Positions 27,160-37,100 of a DNA stretch of 56,624 nt are shown in pieces; the first letter of the stretch is position 1, and each line of letters opens with the position of its first letter. Origin of the DNA: Muribaculaceae bacterium (lineage in GTDB: Bacteria; Bacteroidota; Bacteroidia; Bacteroidales; G3-4614); contig JAFYRT010000063.1 of NCBI GenBank assembly GCA_017546805.1, forward strand, positions 74,289-130,912, read 5' to 3'. Made by a program: the position numbers and the translations under genes. The notes below the pieces were generated by a model. The model saw nothing but the letters and a program-made list of their open reading frames with translations, was not told the origin of the DNA and made no database searches.

Positions 27160-28068
27160 ATGCGAAAACAAAAACATGCACAATCAATAAGAGAGGCAGT
27201 AGAGAGACTCTCTGACCACGAATCGGTTCGCGTATTATGCAACCGACAACAAGAGGGAGAACCAATGCCTTCGGCAAAGGAACTTTATGAGATTATAGAT
27301 CTTTGCCGTTCGTTGATATTCCCAGGATACTTCGGACATTCAAGAATCGATATAGATACTCTGCCATACCATATCGGAGTTAACACCGAAAAGCTTTTTA
27401 AATTGCTTATAAGTCAGATTCTTGCAGGTATGTGCAGCGGTAATCCGCAACAAGACGAGACAATTGAGGCTCGTAGGGAGAAGGCAAAAGACCTTGCTGC
27501 AGAGTTTGTGGCTTCGTTGCCCGAGCTTCGACGAGTGTTGGCAACCGATGTCATTGCAGCCTTTAATGGAGACCCTGCTGCAGAGAGCTACTCAGAGGTA
27601 ATATTCTGTTATCCTGCCATAAGAGCCATAAGCAACTATCGTATAGCACACCGCCTTATGGAGTTGGGAGTTCCATTGATTCCTCGTATCATATCGGAGA
27701 TGGCACACTCCGAAACAGGAATAGATATTCACCCTGCGGCAACCATAGGCGAGTACTTTACAATCGACCACGGAACAGGTGTTGTAATTGGAGCAACTGC
27801 AATTTTGGGTAACAACGTAAAACTATATCAAGGAGTGACTCTTGGAGCAAAGAGCTTCCCATTGGACGAGAATGGAAACCCAATTAAGGGAATTGCACGT
27901 CACCCAATAATTGGCGACAATGTAATAATATATTCAAATGCCACTATTTTGGGCAGAATCACCATTGGCGAGGGAGCTGTAATTGGTGGAAACATTTGGA
28001 TAACCGATAGTGTTGCACCTGGCGAGATGGTAACACAATCAAAGGCAAAACAGAAAAAAGGAGAGTAA
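27160..28068 (+). CDS. cysE: Serine O-acetyltransferase (CysE/EpsC type)
   Basis: A 302-residue left-handed beta-helix acetyltransferase that makes O-acetylserine, the cysteine precursor. The N-terminal helical domain (1-170) is followed by hexapeptide repeats with IDIHPAATIGEYFTIDHGTG, VVIGATAILGNNVKLYQGV and TLGAKSF, the signature of the EpsC/SATase family; the active-site His-Asp pair lies in TIDHGTG. The start could also be the GTG at 27157, immediately before the ATG chosen. It is longer than E. coli CysE (273) but normal for Bacteroidota. It lies mid-operon with a 34-nt gap upstream. Confidence 0.9.
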   Translation: MRKQKHAQSIREAVERLSDHESVRVLCNRQQEGEPMPSAKELYEIIDLCRSLIFPGYFGHSRIDIDTLPYHIGVNTEKLFKLLISQILAGMCSGNPQQDETIEARREKAKDLAAEFVASLPELRRVLATDVIAAFNGDPAAESYSEVIFCYPAIRAISNYRIAHRLMELGVPLIPRIISEMAHSETGIDIHPAATIGEYFTIDHGTGVVIGATAILGNNVKLYQGVTLGAKSFPLDENGNPIKGIARHPIIGDNVIIYSNATILGRITIGEGAVIGGNIWITDSVAPGEMVTQSKAKQKKGE

Positions 28069-28121
28069 AAGCGAGATAGCATTCGTAAAGAAATTTTGAA
28101 ATATTAAATAATCACAACAAG

Positions 28122-29621
28122 GTGAGCAACAATAAATTCAAACTAATAGCAAAAACTTTTCAGGGAGTTGAAGAGGAGCTTGCAACAGAGATATCGCAAC
28201 TTGGTGGCGAGGATATAACAATTGGTAAGAGAATGGTGTCGTTTATGGGCGACAAAGAGTTGATGTATAGAGCAAACTTCTTTTGTCGTACCGCATTGCG
28301 TATATTAAAACCTATATACACATTTGAGGCAAACAACACAGACGAATTGTACGAGAAGGTAAAAGAGTATAATTGGAGCGAAATAATCTCTCCCAAAAGC
28401 TCCTTTACAATAGATTCAGTTGTAAACTCTGACGAGTTTAGAAACTCTCGTTTTGTTACTTATCGCGTTAAAGATGCTATTGTCGATTACTTTACAGAGA
28501 AAGGGAAAGACCGTCCTTCGGTTCGTTTGACCAATCCCGATGTCTATATCAACATTCACATCTCTCACAACGAATGTACCGTATCGTTAGACTCTTCAGG
28601 AGAGAGTCTTCATAAACGCGGTTATCGTGTAGCACAAACCGAGGCTCCCATAAATGAGGTTCTTGCTGCGGCAATGCTATTGAAGGCAGGATGGAATGGA
28701 GAGTCTGATTTTGTTGATCCCATGTGTGGTTCGGGAACAATTCTTATTGAGGCTGCACTGATTGCAACAAATACAGCCCCCGGTTTGTATCGTCAAGGTT
28801 ATGCCTTTGAGAAGTGGAACGACTTTGATGCAGAGCTTTTGGAGGAGATATACAACGACGACTCGCAAGAGCGCGATTTCAACTATAAAATCATAGGTGC
28901 AGATATCAACCCACAAGTTATAGAGGTTGCTCGTGCAAACGTTAAAGGGGCAGGAATGGAGCGATACATAACTCTCGAAACTCGCTCAATCCAACGTTGG
29001 GAGGAGGCTCCTCAAAACAGTATGATGGTAACCAACCCTCCTTACGGAGAGCGTCTTAAACCTCGCGATTTGGAAGATATTTATGCAGCACTTGGCGAAA
29101 AACTTAAACATATATTCACAGGATGCAATGCGTGGATAATCAGTTCTTCGCGTGAGGGCTTTGATAAGATAGGTCTTAAACCATCGCAAAAGATAAAGAT
29201 GATGAATGGCTCTTTGGAGTGTGAACTACGCGAGTATCAAATATTCGGAGGTACATACAGCCAACACAAAAAGGATATTGCCGAGGGAAGAAAAGAGGCT
29301 CGTCGCGAAAGAAAAGCTCCAAGAAAAGATGGATTCAAACGAGAGTTCGAGAAGAAGGATAAAGAGAAGAAGAGCTATCGTTTTGACGATCGCAAAGCAC
29401 CAAAACAAACCGAGCAAAAACCAAAAGGAAAGGGAGGAAAGTTTGCATCAGAAAAGAGAGTGAAACCTACTCCAAAACCTGTGGAGACATTTGAGCGTGG
29501 TAAACGCGAATTGCATGGCGATGAGTTTGTATCAAAATTCGTAACTTTCCGTCAGCCAACCATGATTGACGACAAAGCAACAGAGAATAAACAATTCCGT
29601 AAACGTAAAAACAAAGAGTAA
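28122..29621 (+). CDS. THUMP-domain class I RNA methyltransferase (RlmL-N/RlmK-like) with basic C-terminal tail
   Basis: A 499-residue protein starting at GTG. A THUMP domain (about 45-160) precedes a Rossmann methyltransferase domain (about 165-385) with FVDPMCGSGTILIEAA (SAM-binding motif I) and the target-amine motif VTNPPYGERL. It resembles the RlmL N-terminal module that methylates 23S rRNA guanosine. The last roughly 110 residues are a low-complexity Lys/Arg/Glu-rich tail ending FRKRKNKE, likely disordered and RNA-contacting. The stop codon overlaps the next ATG (TAATG), so the dipeptidyl peptidase is translationally coupled. Confidence 0.88.
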   Translation: MSNNKFKLIAKTFQGVEEELATEISQLGGEDITIGKRMVSFMGDKELMYRANFFCRTALRILKPIYTFEANNTDELYEKVKEYNWSEIISPKSSFTIDSVVNSDEFRNSRFVTYRVKDAIVDYFTEKGKDRPSVRLTNPDVYINIHISHNECTVSLDSSGESLHKRGYRVAQTEAPINEVLAAAMLLKAGWNGESDFVDPMCGSGTILIEAALIATNTAPGLYRQGYAFEKWNDFDAELLEEIYNDDSQERDFNYKIIGADINPQVIEVARANVKGAGMERYITLETRSIQRWEEAPQNSMMVTNPPYGERLKPRDLEDIYAALGEKLKHIFTGCNAWIISSSREGFDKIGLKPSQKIKMMNGSLECELREYQIFGGTYSQHKKDIAEGRKEARRERKAPRKDGFKREFEKKDKEKKSYRFDDRKAPKQTEQKPKGKGGKFASEKRVKPTPKPVETFERGKRELHGDEFVSKFVTFRQPTMIDDKATENKQFRKRKNKE

Positions 29622-31780
29622 TGTATAATATAAAAAAGGTGGTATTGCTTTCGGTATCACTAATAATATCGCTATTTACAATGGCACAAAACAGCAAAGA
29701 GTTGACATTGCAACACCTAATGCCAGGTGGCAAGAATTATTCGTCGATAGTCCCTCAAAACATTAAGCAGTTGCAGTTTGCAGGCGACCGTTACATTTAT
29801 GTTTCGGGTAATAAAGTTGTTGTGGGTGAGCCTACAGGCAGCGAAACCACCCTTATCACAAAAGCCGACATTGATATATTGCTTAGTGGGGCAAAAGCCG
29901 ACACTCTTAAAATGTTGCCACAAATAGCGGCATCAGAGGAGAACGGAAACGTAATGCTCCGTTTCAAACATAAAAACAAAGCCTATAAAATTGATTGTGA
30001 GGCTAAAAAGATAGTGTCGGAATACTGTTTTGAAAAAGGCGATGCTCAAGCAGAGTACTCTGCCGAGGCAGATGCTTATGTCTCAACCAAACTCTCTGCC
30101 ATGTATCTTCACACATCAGACGGTAAAAGAAAAGAGATGGTGAAAGAGAAGGCAAAAGATGTATCGCTTGGCTCAAACTATGTTCACCGCAACGAGTTTG
30201 GTATTGAGAAGGGAATGTTCTGGTCGCCCAAAGGAGATGCAGTGGCATTCTATCGCATGGACGAGAGCAAAGTAAAAGATTACCCATTGGTAAACATCTC
30301 GGCTCGTCAAGCGCAACTCATGAACATAAAATACCCCATGGCAGGAATGAACAGTCACACCGTAAAGGTGGGAGTTTATAACATCAAAAAGGGTAAAACA
30401 GTATATCTTAAAAGCGGAAAAACCGATGAACGTTACTTCACAAACATCAGTTGGTCACCCAAAGGAGACAAGATATACATTTTGGAGGTAAACCGCGGAC
30501 AAGACACATGCAATTTGGTTTGCTACAATGCTAAAAACGGAGCAAAAGAGAGTGTATTGTTTACCGAAACAAGCGAGAAGTACACCGAGCCTGAAAACCC
30601 TTTGATTTTCATCTCCGATACAGAGTTTATATACATATCTCGCAAAGACGGATTCCGTCACGCATACCTATACAATACACAAGGTGAGGAGATAAAACAA
30701 ATCACATCGGGCGAGTGGGAGGTAATCGAAGCTACACTCTCTGCCGATAAAAAGAGTCTGTTTGTGATGTCAACCGAAGCATCGCCCATGCAACGCAATC
30801 TGTACAGCGTAAATATAGAGACAGGCGAGCGTGTTCGTATCACAAAAGACGACGGAGTACACAATGTGCAAATATCATCGTCAAACCAATACTATCTCGA
30901 CAACTACAGCAACCACTCTACACCACGCGTGGTAAAAGTTGGAGCATTATTGGCGAGTGGCGAGGATAAAGAGATATTAAGAGCAAAAAATCCGTTCGAC
31001 AAGTTTGATATGCCTGTGGTAATCGAAAACGGAACAATAATAGCTGATGACGGAGTAACTCCATTATATTACAGAATGACACGCCCTTCGGAGGTTGATT
31101 CAACAAAGAAACTTCCTGCAATAGTATATGTATATGGAGGGCCTCACGCACAACAGGTAACCGATGCCTTTATGTGGAACTATCGCGGTTGGGATATATA
31201 TATGGCACAAAAAGGATACGTGGTATTCACACTCGATAACCGCGGTTCTGCAAACCGAGGATTGGCATTTGAGAGCGTGACACACCGTCAATTGGGAACA
31301 GCCGAACTTGCCGACCAAATGAAAGGAGTAGAGTTCTTAAAATCGTTACCCTATATCGATGGCGAACGTTTGGGAGTTCACGGTTGGAGCTTTGGCGGAT
31401 TTATGACACTTAATATGATGCTTAACCAATCTGACGTATTTAAAGTAGGAGTTGCAGGAGGAGCAGTAACCGATTGGAAATACTACGAAATAATGTATGG
31501 CGAACGTTATATGGGAACACCTAAAAACAATCCGGAGGGGTATAAAAAATCCGATATGAACTCATTGTCGGGTAACCTTAAAGGTCGTTTGATGTTGGTT
31601 CACTGCGATACCGACCCTGTTGTAGTATGGCAACACACTTTGCGATTCTTGGAGAGCAGTATCGATAACGGAGTATATCCCGACTACTTTGTATATCCCG
31701 GACACGGACACAACGTAATAGGAAGCGAGAGGGTACACCTTTACGAAAAGATAACCCGCTATTTTGATGATTTCCTTTAG
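29621..31780 (+). CDS. Dipeptidyl peptidase IV (S9B prolyl peptidase)
   Basis: A 719-residue exported serine peptidase releasing X-Pro dipeptides. A signal peptide (cleavage near MAQ, residue 23) is followed by an eight-bladed propeller (about 60-480) and an alpha/beta hydrolase domain. The nucleophile is Ser590 in HGWSFGGFMT, the acid Asp lies in HCDTDPVV, and the His in GHGHNV. RKDGFRHAYLY and TEASPMQRNLY are typical DPP4 propeller phrases. No T9SS sorting domain is present, so it is probably periplasmic. It is coupled by a 1-nt overlap to the THUMP methyltransferase gene, an odd functional pairing. Confidence 0.92.
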   Translation: MYNIKKVVLLSVSLIISLFTMAQNSKELTLQHLMPGGKNYSSIVPQNIKQLQFAGDRYIYVSGNKVVVGEPTGSETTLITKADIDILLSGAKADTLKMLPQIAASEENGNVMLRFKHKNKAYKIDCEAKKIVSEYCFEKGDAQAEYSAEADAYVSTKLSAMYLHTSDGKRKEMVKEKAKDVSLGSNYVHRNEFGIEKGMFWSPKGDAVAFYRMDESKVKDYPLVNISARQAQLMNIKYPMAGMNSHTVKVGVYNIKKGKTVYLKSGKTDERYFTNISWSPKGDKIYILEVNRGQDTCNLVCYNAKNGAKESVLFTETSEKYTEPENPLIFISDTEFIYISRKDGFRHAYLYNTQGEEIKQITSGEWEVIEATLSADKKSLFVMSTEASPMQRNLYSVNIETGERVRITKDDGVHNVQISSSNQYYLDNYSNHSTPRVVKVGALLASGEDKEILRAKNPFDKFDMPVVIENGTIIADDGVTPLYYRMTRPSEVDSTKKLPAIVYVYGGPHAQQVTDAFMWNYRGWDIYMAQKGYVVFTLDNRGSANRGLAFESVTHRQLGTAELADQMKGVEFLKSLPYIDGERLGVHGWSFGGFMTLNMMLNQSDVFKVGVAGGAVTDWKYYEIMYGERYMGTPKNNPEGYKKSDMNSLSGNLKGRLMLVHCDTDPVVVWQHTLRFLESSIDNGVYPDYFVYPGHGHNVIGSERVHLYEKITRYFDDFL

Positions 31781-31781
31781 T

Positions 31782-31841
31782 TGAATTAGGAATGAGGAAT
31801 TAGGAATGAGGAATGTAAAGTAATCGTTTTCCAATTCTAAT
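31782..31841. repeat. Dispersed TTAGGAATT repeat, copy 2 (left part)
   Basis: Directly after the DPP4 stop codon, GAATTAGGAATGAG is repeated twice in tandem (14-nt period) within 31784-31815. It is the same arm sequence as in copies 1, 3 and 4. The right part of this copy lies beyond the terminator hairpin. Confidence 0.65.
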
Positions 31842-31882
31842 AAAGAAAGTTTCAATGTTTTTTAAACATAGAGACTTTCTTT
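31842..31882. terminator. Terminator hairpin between DPP4 and araC-type genes
   Basis: AAAGAAAGT (31842-31850) pairs with ACTTTCTTT (31874-31882), and inner ATGTTT pairs with AAACAT. The two flanking genes converge, so it may work in both directions. Confidence 0.6.
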
Positions 31883-31900
31883 AATTTTGCTAATGCTTGG

Positions 31901-31955
31901 CAGAATTTCTAATTCATAATTGTGGCGTAGCCACGAACTAATTTCTAATTCAAAA
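31901..31955. repeat. Dispersed TTAGGAATT / GTGGC-hairpin repeat, copy 2 (right part)
   Basis: A central hairpin GTGGC-GTA-GCCAC at 31922-31934 is flanked by arms AATTTCTAATTC on one side and CTAATTTCTAATTC on the other. The stem is identical to copy 1 while the loop differs (GTA versus AAA). The element ends 2 nt before the araC-type stop codon. Confidence 0.7.
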
Positions 31956-31957
31956 AA

Positions 31958-32809
31958 TTACCCTCCCATCTCATTGATGACCTGTTTGCGGAATGAGCTT
32001 GGCGATATACCTTCGATGCGTTTGAAGTAGCGACCAAGGTACGATTGGTCGGGGAAATCCATCTGGTGGGCAATATCCTGCATTGTGAGTTGAGGATTGT
32101 GCAGAAGAATCTTAATCTGAAGAATTGCAAAGTTGTCGATAATCTTTTTAGCCGACGCACCTGCAACCTTGTGACATATATCTGTGAGGTATTTATTTGA
32201 TATGCATAGTTTATCGGCATAGAATGTAACCTCGCGTTGAGTTGAACTATTATGATGCAGAAGGTCGATAAACCTATCGAAAATTTTATTTCGAGAGGTT
32301 TCAATGTTCATCTCATCGGTGTAGTAAAATCTTTGATAGCGGTCGTATATATAAAGCATATAGGCATTCAGAGCACTACGGATAATCTGTTGACGATATA
32401 GGTTGTCCGTATCTTTATATAGCCCTTTGGCGAGCAACATAAATGAGTATAGAGCCTTTTCGCTTTCGCTTGTTAGTTTTATGCAAGGCGTAGTACGCAA
32501 CATTCTAAAAAACAAAGGGCTTATATGTGCGCTCACATCCCTGAAGAGCGACTCCTTTATCTCTAAAACATATAGCAGCAGCTCTTTTGATATTCTCTCT
32601 GTCTTTGTAATGGAGTTGGGTAGGAGTATGAGTTGCGAATCACTACTTACGCTTATAGGGTTTAGGTTGACCAGCAAATCAAGCTCTCCTCTCTGGCAAA
32701 AGCAGATAAATCCGTTTTTGCTCTTGCTGAAAAGTTCATTTTCTGAAATATTGTTTATTTCGTAGACTTTGAAAAGTTCATTATCGCTCGATGTTATTTT
32801 ATTGTTCAT
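31958..32809 (-). CDS. AraC-family transcriptional regulator
   Basis: A 283-residue regulator with an N-terminal cupin-like sensing half (about 1-165) and a C-terminal double helix-turn-helix (about 180-280) that includes FYADKLCISNKYLTDICHKVAG and MQDIAHQMDFPDQSYLGRYFKRIEGISPSSFRKQ. The open frame extends to a TTG at 32857, but a -7 promoter box lies inside that extension (32846-32853), so I place the start at the ATG at 32809. It is divergent from the RND efflux operon and likely controls it; the inducing ligand is unknown. Confidence 0.88.
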   Translation of the reverse strand: MNNKITSSDNELFKVYEINNISENELFSKSKNGFICFCQRGELDLLVNLNPISVSSDSQLILLPNSITKTERISKELLLYVLEIKESLFRDVSAHISPLFFRMLRTTPCIKLTSESEKALYSFMLLAKGLYKDTDNLYRQQIIRSALNAYMLYIYDRYQRFYYTDEMNIETSRNKIFDRFIDLLHHNSSTQREVTFYADKLCISNKYLTDICHKVAGASAKKIIDNFAILQIKILLHNPQLTMQDIAHQMDFPDQSYLGRYFKRIEGISPSSFRKQVINEMGG

Positions 32810-32845
32810 AAATTCCGATATTAATTCATGTAAGTAAAAACGGGG

Positions 32846-32853
32846 CAAATTTA
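32846..32853 (-). promoter_or_regulatory. Likely -7 box for the araC-type gene
   Basis: CAAATTTA on the plus strand reads TAAATTTG on the minus strand. It lies 37 nt upstream of the ATG at 32809 and helps to reject the longer TTG-started frame. Confidence 0.5.
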
Positions 32854-32931
32854 GCAATTTTTAGTGGTTTTTGTTCCGAAAATGAACAATATATTTAAAA
32901 ATATGAAATCAAATAGTTGAAAAATAAGGAG

Positions 32932-32939
32932 TAATTTTG
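32932..32939 (+). promoter_or_regulatory. Likely -7 box for the RND efflux operon
   Basis: TAATTTTG matches TAnnTTTG and lies about 94 nt upstream of the adaptor gene. No good TTTG appears 19-21 nt further upstream, as might be expected if an activator such as the divergent AraC-type protein is needed. Confidence 0.5.
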
Positions 32940-33033
32940 CAAAATAATTAAATAAGGGTGTGATGGAGTATTTCCGTTCACTCTTTGTCTGTGAAAAAAA
33001 GAGAGTAATTAAGAAAAAATAAATATTAGAATT

Positions 33034-34161
33034 ATGATGAAAAAGATGTTTGACGCAAAGCAGTTATTATTTATTCTATGCTGCACATTATTGGCAAGTT
33101 GTGGTGAGGCACCTGTTATGCCCGAAACAACTTATGCATGTTTGGCAATTGAAAATTCAGACAAAACAGTTACAAACGAATATAGTGCCACTATCAAGGG
33201 AAGGCAAGACATTGCAATTATGCCACAAGTAGGAGGTACACTAACCAAACTTTGTGTTAAAGAGGGAGAGAAAGTGAAAAAAGGTCAAGTTATGTTCATC
33301 ATTGACCAAGTTCCCTACAAAGCTGCATACGAAACAGCAAAAGCAAATGTTGAGGCAGCAACAGCGGCTTACGAAACAGCCAATCTAAATTATGAGAGCC
33401 GTCAAGAGCTTTATAAAGAGAACGTTGTTTCGGAGTTCGATTTGAAAACGGCTAAAAACTCAATGCTTGCAGCCAAAGCACAACTATCGCAAGCCAAAGC
33501 ACAAATGTTGAATGCCGAAAACAGTTTGTCTTATACCGAGGTTAAAAGCCCTGCTGATGGAGTTGTAGGAACACTTCCTTATCGTGTAGGAGCATTGGTT
33601 GGGCCATCAATGATGCAACCACTTACAACAGTATCTGACAACTCTGATATGTATGTATACTTCTCAATGACAGAGAACCAACTTTTGGCAATGGTAAGAG
33701 AGTACGGTTCAAAAGAGAATGCTTTGAAAAATATGCCTGAAATCGATTTGAAATTGAACGATAAATCAATCTACAACCAAAAAGGAAAAATCGAGACTAT
33801 AAGCGGAGTTATTGATCCCACAACAGGTACAGTAAGTTTGCGAGCAATCTTCCCTAATAAAGATGGTCTTCTTCACTCGGGAGGAGCAGGTAGTGTAATG
33901 GTTCCTGTAACATACAAAGATGCCGTTGTAATTCCTCAAAACACATCATATGAGCTACAACACATGACATTCGTTTACAAAGTGGTTGACGGAAAAGCAG
34001 TTGCAAACCCAATTCAAGTATTGCGTGTTGACGGAGGCAAAGAGTATATCGTTGAAATGGGACTATATCCCGGCGATACAATCGTAGCAGAGGGAGTTGC
34101 TTTGCTTCGTGAGGGAACCCCCATTAAACCTAAACAAGCACCTGCTCAACCTACAAAATAA
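33034..34161 (+). CDS. RND efflux periplasmic adaptor (AcrA/MexA family) lipoprotein
   Basis: A 375-residue membrane-fusion protein. The signal peptide ends in a lipobox (LLASC). The lipoyl half-motifs (VGGTLTKLCVKEGEKVKKGQVMFIID, split around residue 75-100, and YTEVKSPADGVVG near 168) flank a helical hairpin of about 105-165, followed by beta-barrel and membrane-proximal domains. It bridges the inner-membrane pump and the outer-membrane channel. It is the first gene of a three-gene operon. Substrates cannot be predicted. Confidence 0.93.
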   Translation: MMKKMFDAKQLLFILCCTLLASCGEAPVMPETTYACLAIENSDKTVTNEYSATIKGRQDIAIMPQVGGTLTKLCVKEGEKVKKGQVMFIIDQVPYKAAYETAKANVEAATAAYETANLNYESRQELYKENVVSEFDLKTAKNSMLAAKAQLSQAKAQMLNAENSLSYTEVKSPADGVVGTLPYRVGALVGPSMMQPLTTVSDNSDMYVYFSMTENQLLAMVREYGSKENALKNMPEIDLKLNDKSIYNQKGKIETISGVIDPTTGTVSLRAIFPNKDGLLHSGGAGSVMVPVTYKDAVVIPQNTSYELQHMTFVYKVVDGKAVANPIQVLRVDGGKEYIVEMGLYPGDTIVAEGVALLREGTPIKPKQAPAQPTK

Positions 34162-34169
34162 TAAACTAC

Positions 34170-34176
34170 AAGGAGG
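34170..34176 (+). promoter_or_regulatory. Strong Shine-Dalgarno site before the RND pump gene
   Basis: AAGGAGG lies 9 nt before the ATG at 34186. A near-perfect Shine-Dalgarno site is unusual for this window, where most starts have none, and may raise pump translation within the operon. Confidence 0.6.
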
Positions 34177-34185
34177 AATAAGATA

Positions 34186-37100
34186 ATGAATTTAAAAAAA
34201 TTTATAGAGAGACCCGTACTTTCAGCGGTAATCTCAATCATAATAGTAATTATGGGTGCGATTGGTTTAACCAACCTACCCATAGAGCAATATCCCAATA
34301 TTGCTCCTCCAACAATTGTGGTAACCGCAACATATTACGGAGCAAATGCCGAGACAGTTCAAAAAGCGGTAATTATTCCACTTGAGGAGGCAATAAACGG
34401 AGTTGAGGATATGACATACATGACCTCAAATGCCTCAAATGCAGGATCTGCACATATCACAATATACTTCAAGCAAGGAACCGATCCCGATATGGCAGCG
34501 GTGAACGTACAAAACCGTGTAGCAAGAGCAAACGGACGTTTGCCACAAGAGGTAAAACAGGTGGGTGTAACCACAATGAAACGTCAAACAAGTACGTTGC
34601 AGATTTTCTCGCTTCACAGTCCCAACGGAATGTACGACGAGAACTTTCTTGCAAACTACATAAACATTAACATCAGACCTCAAGTTCTTCGTATCTCAGG
34701 AGTAGGAGATATGAATGTAATGGGTGGAGACTACAGTATGCGTCTTTGGTTGAAACCCGACATCATGGCATCATATAAACTTATGCCAAGCGATGTTGCA
34801 GCTGCATTGGCTGAGCAAAACATTGAGGCGGCAACAGGACAATTTGGAGAGAACTCGGGTGAGACATTCCAATATACCATGAAGTATAGAGGTCGTTTGA
34901 TGACTCCCGAGGAGTTTGGCAATATCATTATCCGCTCAACTGCCGATGGCGAAATTTTGCGTATAAAAGATATTGCAGAGGTTGAGATGGGCAAAGAGAG
35001 CTATGCCTATAGAGGAGCCATGAACGGACACCCAGGTGTAATGGCAATGGTTTATCAAACAGCAGGTTCAAATGCAACAGCCGTAAACAACGAAATTGAT
35101 AAACTACTTGACGAGGTTCGAAAAGATTTGCCAAAAGGAATTGAACTTGACCAAGTAAACAGTGCAAACGACTTCTTGTATGCTTCAATCAAAAACGTTG
35201 TTCGCACACTGTTCGAGGCGATATTGCTTGTAATCTTGGTGGTGTATATCTTCCTACAAGACTTCCGTTCAACTCTAATCCCATTGGTGGGAATCGTGGT
35301 TTCGTTGGTAGGTACATTTGCCTTTATGTTTGCAGCAGGCTTCAGTCTTAACCTTATCACACTGTTTGCCCTTGTGCTTGTAATCGGAACGGTGGTTGAC
35401 GATGCCATTATTGTGGTTGAGGCAGTTCAGGCTAAATTCGATGCAGGATATCGCTCGGCAAAAAAAGCGAGTGTTGATGCAATGAAGGGAATCAGCAGTG
35501 CTGTAGTAACATCTTCATTGGTATTTATGGTGGTGTTTATCCCTGTATCGTTCATGGGAGGAACATCAGGAGTATTCTATACTCAATTCGGTTTGACCAT
35601 GGCTGTAGCAGTAGGTATTTCGGCAATCAATGCCTTGACTCTATCTCCTGCCCTTTGTGCAATAATGTTGAAACCCTATCTAAACGAAGATGGTTCGCAA
35701 AAAGCAAACTTCGCAGCACGATTCCGTAAAGCATTTAATGCCGCATTTGGTTCATTGGCAGAGAAATATCGCAAAGTTGTAATGTTGTTTGTAAAACGCA
35801 AATGGCTTGCATGGGTACTTATAGCATGTTCTTTAGGTTTGTTGGGATATTTCATGAAGACAACAAAAACAGGTCTTGTTCCAAACGAGGACTTAGGATT
35901 TATCATGGTTAACGTAAGTACAGCACCCGGTAGCTCATTGAATCAAACAGACGAGATAATGCTCAAAGTTCAAAAACGTATAGCAATGATACCACAAGTT
36001 AAGTATATGCAAAAGGTATCGGGATACGGATTGCTTTCGGGACAAGGAAACTCGTTTGGTATGTTTATGATTCGTTTGAAAGATTGGAGCGAGCGTACAA
36101 ACGAAGGAGATGATATAAATAGTGTAATAAACATGATATATGGTTACACTATGGATATAAAAGATGCACAAATCTTTGCCGTTTCTCCCGGTATGATTCC
36201 TGGATATGGATTGGGTAACGCCCTTGATGTGCATATGCAAGACCGCGCAGGCGGAGAGGTAGGAACATTCTTTATGGAGACTCAAAAATATTTGGGAGCC
36301 TTAATGCAACGTCCCGAAATATCAATGGCATACTCAACATTCGATATCCGCTACCCACAATGGAGTGTAAGTGTTGATGCCGCAAAATGTAAACGAGCAG
36401 GCATAACACCAAACTTGGTACTTAGCACACTTTCTGCATATTATGGAGGTCAATATATTTCGGACTTCAACCGATTCTCAAAAGTGTACCGTGTAATGAT
36501 GCAAGCCGATCCAAAATATCGTTTGGACGAAAAATCGCTCGACAACACATTTGTTATAACAGGCACAGGAGAGATGGCTCCATTAAGTCAGTTTGTAAGC
36601 CTTGAGAGAGTTTACGGAGCAGAGACATTGACACGTTTCAACCTATTCAACTCAATTCAAGTAAGTGCGATGCCCGCACCGGGCTATAGTTCGGGAGAGG
36701 CTCTTAACGCAGTTAAAGAGACAGCATCACAAGTATTGCCTCGTGGATACGGATACGACTTCGGAGGTATTACTCGTGAGGAGAACGGACAAACGAACAA
36801 CACTGTTGTGATATTTGGAATCTGTATATTGATGATGTATCTGATTTTGGCTGCTTTGTACGAAAGCTTTGTTATCCCATTCTCGGTAATTTTGACAATT
36901 CCTGCAGGTTTGATGGGAAGTTTCGCATTTGCAAAGATGATGGGACTCGAAAATAACATCTATCTACAAACAGGATTGATTATGCTTATCGGTTTGATAG
37001 CAAAAACAGCAATTTTGTTGACAGAGTACGCAGTAGAGCGTCGTAGAGCAGGAATGGGAATCACAGAGGCAGCGTTGAGTGCAGCAAAAGCACGTTTACG

